From the NCBI GenBank assembly GCA_027489295.1, contig JAIYAA010000284.1, positions 1 through 10,723 of the forward strand: a DNA stretch of 10,723 bases, given 5' to 3'. Shown piece after piece: positions 7,140-10,723 of the stretch. The notes beneath the pieces are model-generated. The model saw nothing but the letters and a program-made list of their open reading frames with translations, made no database searches and was not told the origin of the DNA. How positions within the stretch are numbered: the first letter of the stretch is position 1; the number at the start of each line of letters is the position of its first letter. The translations under genes were made by a program, and so were the position numbers. The stretch comes from Sphingomonadales bacterium. Lineage in GTDB: Bacteria > Pseudomonadota > Alphaproteobacteria > Sphingomonadales > Sphingomonadaceae.

Positions 7140-7176
7140 CATGTTCGCTGGGGCGGGGTACAAGGGGAGGCAGAAG

Positions 7177-7275
7177 ATGGAGCGCAACCGGGGGCGTCCG
7201 CCGAACGTGCCGATGCTGCCGGCCGCATGCCGGCGCACCTCCTCCCTCTCTCGGACGAAGCACCAGCCATCATGA
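7177..7275 (+). CDS. short leader ORF (32 aa) overlapping the next start by ATGA
   Basis: The ATG at 7177 is preceded by AAGGGGAGG (7162-7170) at 6 bases, the strongest ribosome binding site in the window. The 32-residue basic product (MERNRGRPPNVP...) resembles no known protein. An in-frame upstream ATG at 7141, with AGGA 6 bases before it, would give 44 residues. The stop TGA (7273-7275) overlaps the ATG (7272-7274) of the sulfotransferase gene, which has no good site of its own. This is the usual layout for translational coupling, so the ORF probably acts through its translation rather than its product. Of its 31 sense codons after ATG, 26 end in G or C. Confidence 0.45.
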   Translation: MERNRGRPPNVPMLPAACRRTSSLSRTKHQPS

Positions 7276-9440
7276 ACACGCCCACGCAGAACCTGACCGT
7301 CGAGCAGGCGCTGGCCCAGGCCAACGCGCATTGGAATGCCGGACAGGCCGATCAGGCCGAACGGCTGTGCCAGCAGGTGCTGGCGATGTGGCCCGGGCAA
7401 TCCGACGCGCTGCACCTGATGGGGCTGATGGCGCACGCCTATGGCAATCTGGACCTGGCGATCGACCATCTCCGCGGCGCCTGCCAGGCACCGCGCGCGC
7501 CGGCCATCTATCTGAGCAACCTGGCCGAGATGTGCCGACAGGCCGGCCAGCTGGCCGAGGCCGAACAGGCCGGGCGCCGGGCGGTGACGATGGACAGCGC
7601 TCTGGTTGCCGGCTGGAACAACCTCGGCATCGTCCTCCAGGAAGCCGGCAAGCTGGAAGAGAGCCTGACCTGTCTCGAGCGGGTGGTGGCGCTGCAGCCG
7701 GACTATGCCGAGGCGCACAACAATCTGGGCAACACGATGAAGCGGCTGGGGCGGCTGGACCAGGCGCGCGCGCAGTACGAACGGGCCTTGGTGCTGGTGC
7801 CCGGCTATGCCGAGGCGCTGAGCAACCTCAGCCATCTGCTCAACGATCTCGGCCTGCCGGACGAGGCGCTGGCGCATGCGCGTCGTGCGATCGAGGTCAA
7901 TCCGCGCCTGTCCGACGCCTATATCAACGCCGCCGCGGTGGAGGTGGCGCGCGACCGGTACGACGATGCGCTGCGCTGGATCGATTCGCTGCTGATCTCC
8001 GTGCCGATGCACGTCGGCGGGCTGGGCGTGCGGGCGACGATCCTGCGCCGGCTGGGGCGGTTGGACGAGGCAGCGGCCGAGGCGCGCCGCGCCGTTGCCG
8101 CAGCGCCGGAGAATGGCGAGGCGCAGAACATTCTGGGCGAGGCGCTGCAGGCGCAGGACCGGATCGACGAGGCGCTGGCGGCCTTTGATCGCGCGGCGCA
8201 GCTGCCCGGCTTCGGCCGCGAAAAGGCGCTCATCAACCGCGGCGTGCTGCTGATGGAGCAGGGTGACCGCGCCGGGGCGAAGACGGTGTTCGAGCAGGTG
8301 CTGGCCCAGTTCCCCCGCTCGGCCGCCGCCTGGTTCAACATCGCCGACCTGCAGCGGTTCGAACCCGGCGATCCCGCAATCCCGGCAATGGAGGCGCTGC
8401 TCGCCCCCGGCGGCGTGCAGGTGCAGTCGGATCGCACCGCGCTGCAGTTCGCGATCGGCAAGGCGTGGATGGATGTCGGCGATGCGGAGCGCGCCTTCAC
8501 CTATCTGGATGCAGGCAACCGGGAGAAGCGGGCGACCTTCGCCTATGACGCCGACGCGATCGACCAGTGGATGTCGGATATCATCGCCGCCTTTCCGGCC
8601 GAGCTGCTCGCCCGGCCGCGCGCGGCGACCGCGGGCAGCGACCTTGCCGTGTTCGTGCTCGGCATGCCCCGCTCGGGCACCACGCTGATCGAGCAGATCC
8701 TGGCGTCGCATCCCGCGATCGCCGGGGCGGGCGAACTCTCGACGCTGCAGCGCCTGGTCCAGCAGGGCGGCGGCTATCCGGCGATCGCCCGGCAGCTCAC
8801 GGCAGACGCCGAAGCCGCGCTGGGGCAGCACTATCTGGACGCGATCCGGCCGATGGCGGGCAACCACCGCCGGCTGGTGGACAAGATGCCGTCGAACTTC
8901 CTGTTCGCCGGGCTGATCCACCGCATCCTGCCCGAGGCGCGGATCGTGCATGTGCGCCGCGATCCGGTGGATACCTGCCTGTCCTGCTACACCAAGCTGT
9001 TCAGCCGCGAGCAGCTGTTCAGCTATGATCAGGTGGAGCTGGCACGCTTCTACCGCAGCTATGAGCGGCTGATGGCGCACTGGCGCGCGGTGCTGCCGGC
9101 GGACCGGTTCCTCGAGGTGCGCTACGAGGAGGTGGTGGCGGACATCGAGCCCGAGGCGCGGCGGCTGATCGATTTCTGCGGGCTCGACTGGAACCCCGCC
9201 TGCGTCGATTTCCACACGACCGCACGCACGATCCGCACGGCCAGCGTCAACCAGGTGCGGCGCCCGCTGTACAGCAGCAGCATCGGCCGCTGGCGTGACT
9301 ATGCCGGGCATCTCGGCCCGCTGCTCGAAGCGCTGGGCATCGATCCGGCAGACGCGCAGGACGCACCCGCACCCGCAAAGGCGAAACCCGCAGGCAAGGC
9401 CGCGGCCAAGCGCGCGCAAAAGCCGGTAGCGGCGCATTGA
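7272..9440 (+). CDS. TPR-repeat sulfotransferase
   Basis: This 722-residue protein is predicted to transfer sulfate from PAPS to an acceptor, perhaps a protein or surface glycan. About ten tetratricopeptide repeats fill residues about 5-360 (clear copies include AEAHNNLGNTMKRLGRLDQA and GEAQNILGEALQAQDRIDEA) and probably bind the partner. The sulfotransferase domain covers about 455-685. PRSGTT (466-471) is the 5'-phosphosulfate loop and HVRRDPVDTCLS (560-571) the 3'-phosphate site. E488 follows R467 by 21 residues, the spacing I recall for the catalytic Arg/Glu of human tyrosylprotein sulfotransferase. The tail after about 690 is an Ala/Pro/Lys-rich disordered stretch. No signal peptide or membrane segment is seen, so it acts in the cytoplasm. 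ATG 7272 is chosen over the in-frame ATG 7227 because the TPR begins right after it and it overlaps the leader ORF stop. The next gene begins 11 bases after its stop. Confidence 0.92.
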   Translation: MNTPTQNLTVEQALAQANAHWNAGQADQAERLCQQVLAMWPGQSDALHLMGLMAHAYGNLDLAIDHLRGACQAPRAPAIYLSNLAEMCRQAGQLAEAEQAGRRAVTMDSALVAGWNNLGIVLQEAGKLEESLTCLERVVALQPDYAEAHNNLGNTMKRLGRLDQARAQYERALVLVPGYAEALSNLSHLLNDLGLPDEALAHARRAIEVNPRLSDAYINAAAVEVARDRYDDALRWIDSLLISVPMHVGGLGVRATILRRLGRLDEAAAEARRAVAAAPENGEAQNILGEALQAQDRIDEALAAFDRAAQLPGFGREKALINRGVLLMEQGDRAGAKTVFEQVLAQFPRSAAAWFNIADLQRFEPGDPAIPAMEALLAPGGVQVQSDRTALQFAIGKAWMDVGDAERAFTYLDAGNREKRATFAYDADAIDQWMSDIIAAFPAELLARPRAATAGSDLAVFVLGMPRSGTTLIEQILASHPAIAGAGELSTLQRLVQQGGGYPAIARQLTADAEAALGQHYLDAIRPMAGNHRRLVDKMPSNFLFAGLIHRILPEARIVHVRRDPVDTCLSCYTKLFSREQLFSYDQVELARFYRSYERLMAHWRAVLPADRFLEVRYEEVVADIEPEARRLIDFCGLDWNPACVDFHTTARTIRTASVNQVRRPLYSSSIGRWRDYAGHLGPLLEALGIDPADAQDAPAPAKAKPAGKAAAKRAQKPVAAH

Positions 9441-9451
9441 GCGGCGCCGTG

Positions 9452-10609
9452 ATGGACACCAAGCCGCTGGAGGCGCAGGCCCAGGCGCTGCTGGCCGCCG
9501 GGCGCGGTGCCGAGGTGGAGGCGATGCTGCGGCCGCTCCTGGCCGGCGGCAGTGGCCCCGTGGGGCTGTGGGCGCTGCTGGCCCAATCCTATCGCGTGCA
9601 GGGGCGCGTGGCGGAGGCACGGCCGATCCAGGAAATGCTGGTCGATGCCCTGCCGGGGCATCTTCCCACCCGGTTCGACCTTTCGGAGACGCTGTTGCTG
9701 CTCGGCGATTTCGAGCGCGGCTGGCGCGAGTACAGTTATCGCTACAGCCTGGCGCACACCACCCGGATCGAGCGCAAGGTGCAGCGCCCGCGCTGGGACG
9801 GGCGGCCGATGCCGGGCCAGACGCTGCTGATCCATGACGAGCAGGGCTATGGCGACACGTTCCAGTTCCTGCGGATGGTGGCCTGGGCGAAGCAGCGCAG
9901 CCAGGCGAAGGTGGTGCTCGAGATCAACCACGAAATGGCGAGCATCGCGCGGCGGATGCCGGGTTTCGACGCCGTCACGCTGCGCGGCGAACTGCCGCCG
10001 CCGTTCCACGCCCATTGCGAGATGATGAGCCTGCCGATGGTGATGGGGCTCAAGCTCAGCGATCTCCCGGGCGATCCGATGCCCTATATCACCGCCTTGC
10101 CGGACCGGCGGGCGACGTGGCGGGCGCGGCTGGCGCCATATTCCGGGCTGAAGGTCGCGTGCCTGTGGGCAGGGCGGCCGACTCACCTGAACGACGCCAA
10201 CCGATCCATGTCGCTGGCGGCGCTTTCGCCGCTGGGGCAGGCGGGGGTTACCTTCTTTTCGATCCAAAAGGGCCCCACCGAGGGTGATGCGCTGCTGCCC
10301 CCGCCGGGCATGAACCTGGTCAGCCTGAGTCCTGAAATCCGCGACTTCGAGGATACGGCGGCAATCCTCTCGGAAGTCGATCTGCTGATCTCGATCGACA
10401 GTTCGCCGGTCCATCTCGCCGGCGCCCTGGGGCGCCCTGCCTGGGTGATGTTGCCGCTGCTGCCCGACTGGCGCTGGCTGCTCGGGCGCGACGATACCCC
10501 CTGGTACCCCTCGGTGCGGCTGTTCCGCCAGACCGAATGGGGCCGGTGGGACCAGGTGATCGCACGCGTCGCCGCGGCGCTGGCGGAACAGCCCCGGCGC
10601 CAGGACTGA
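9452..10609 (+). CDS. TPR protein with GT9-like glycosyltransferase domain
   Basis: This 385-residue protein has TPR-like helices at about 1-105 (the last is LLLLGDFERGWREYSYRY) followed by a GT-B fold domain of the kind found in many TPR proteins and related to ADP-heptose:LPS heptosyltransferases (GT9). Visible signatures are LLIHDEQGYGDT (E130-T136 region), WAGRPTHLNDANRS (239-252), and the C-terminal donor-site motif DSSPVHLAGALGRP starting at D316, then PDWRWLLGRDD and WYPSVRLFRQ. No signal peptide or membrane span is seen. The gene starts 11 bases after the sulfotransferase stop, so the two are almost certainly one transcript. ATG 9452 is preferred; GTG 9449 and TTG 9437 are in frame. 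The GT fold plus hldE nearby suggests a heptose donor, but donor and acceptor are unproven. Caulobacter FlmG, a TPR-GT flagellin glycosyltransferase, is a possible functional parallel. Confidence 0.85.
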   Translation: MDTKPLEAQAQALLAAGRGAEVEAMLRPLLAGGSGPVGLWALLAQSYRVQGRVAEARPIQEMLVDALPGHLPTRFDLSETLLLLGDFERGWREYSYRYSLAHTTRIERKVQRPRWDGRPMPGQTLLIHDEQGYGDTFQFLRMVAWAKQRSQAKVVLEINHEMASIARRMPGFDAVTLRGELPPPFHAHCEMMSLPMVMGLKLSDLPGDPMPYITALPDRRATWRARLAPYSGLKVACLWAGRPTHLNDANRSMSLAALSPLGQAGVTFFSIQKGPTEGDALLPPPGMNLVSLSPEIRDFEDTAAILSEVDLLISIDSSPVHLAGALGRPAWVMLPLLPDWRWLLGRDDTPWYPSVRLFRQTEWGRWDQVIARVAAALAEQPRRQD

Positions 10610-10723
10610 TCGCGGTTCCACCCGACGTCTTGCAGCGCCCAAGCGCAGGGCGGCGCGCGCCTTTATAAGATCAATGGATGTTAACGCTCGGGCCGGGCGC
10701 AATAAATGCTGTCCGATTATTCC
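10610..10723. other. noncoding end of the window
   Basis: No gene is visible after the glycosyltransferase stop. CGCCC (10636-10640) can pair with GGGCG (10648-10652) around a 7-base loop, then GCGCGCGCC and TTTATAA follow, so a weak terminator is possible. From 10661 the sequence becomes AT-richer, with GTTAAC at 10680-10685 and AATAAAT near 10702, which may be the promoter region of a gene starting beyond the edge. Confidence 0.3.

Noticed and set aside
5511..9620. A 4.1-kb open frame on the - strand (1369 codons) opposite hldE and the sulfotransferase gene
   Set aside because: Stop codons are rare in this antisense frame because of the strong GC3 bias of the + strand genes. The translation is Arg/His/Gln/Gly-rich with no domain, while the + strand frames give full well-known families.
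10670..10685. Possible CtrA site around TTAAC at 10681
   Set aside because: Only one half-site is good; the expected second half 7 bases away reads ATCA rather than TTAA.
9299..10702. A 467-codon open frame on the - strand opposite the TPR glycosyltransferase
   Set aside because: Shadow of a clear + strand glycosyltransferase; no recognisable motif in the antisense product.

Overview
The window reads as high-GC alphaproteobacterial chromosome, most likely a Sphingomonas-like sphingomonad. This rests on strong G/C bias at third codon positions and on the kinds of proteins encoded, not on any marker gene. I see no rRNA, tRNA, CRISPR array, insertion sequence or phage gene.

Left part (1-2163): two 23S rRNA modification genes face the same way. 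They are the 3' part of rluE (pseudouridine synthase, cut by the window edge) and a complete rlmJ (adenine-N6 methyltransferase). Between them, on the opposite strand, lies an unrecognised small membrane-anchored protein of clearly lower GC, followed by a 338-bp gap holding several short inverted repeats.

Middle part (2386-4577): a DUF983 zinc-ribbon membrane protein is followed, with probable translational coupling, by a 105-residue protein of unknown function. A MocR-type regulator (GntR winged helix fused to an aminotransferase fold) comes next. A sigma70-like promoter and a one-turn direct repeat lie ahead of the DUF983 gene, and a GC-rich hairpin follows the regulator.

Right part (4769-10609): four larger genes on the + strand. 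They encode an exported alpha/beta hydrolase, the bifunctional ADP-heptose enzyme HldE, a 722-residue protein joining about ten TPRs to a PAPS-dependent sulfotransferase domain, and a 385-residue protein joining TPRs to a GT9-like (heptosyltransferase-type) glycosyltransferase domain. The sulfotransferase gene has no good ribosome binding site of its own. A short ORF with a strong one ends exactly on its start codon (ATGA overlap), so translation is probably coupled. The most interesting reading of this part is a surface or protein modification module, in which HldE supplies ADP-heptose and two TPR-guided transferases use it and PAPS on unknown targets. That functional link is inference; the domain content is directly visible.
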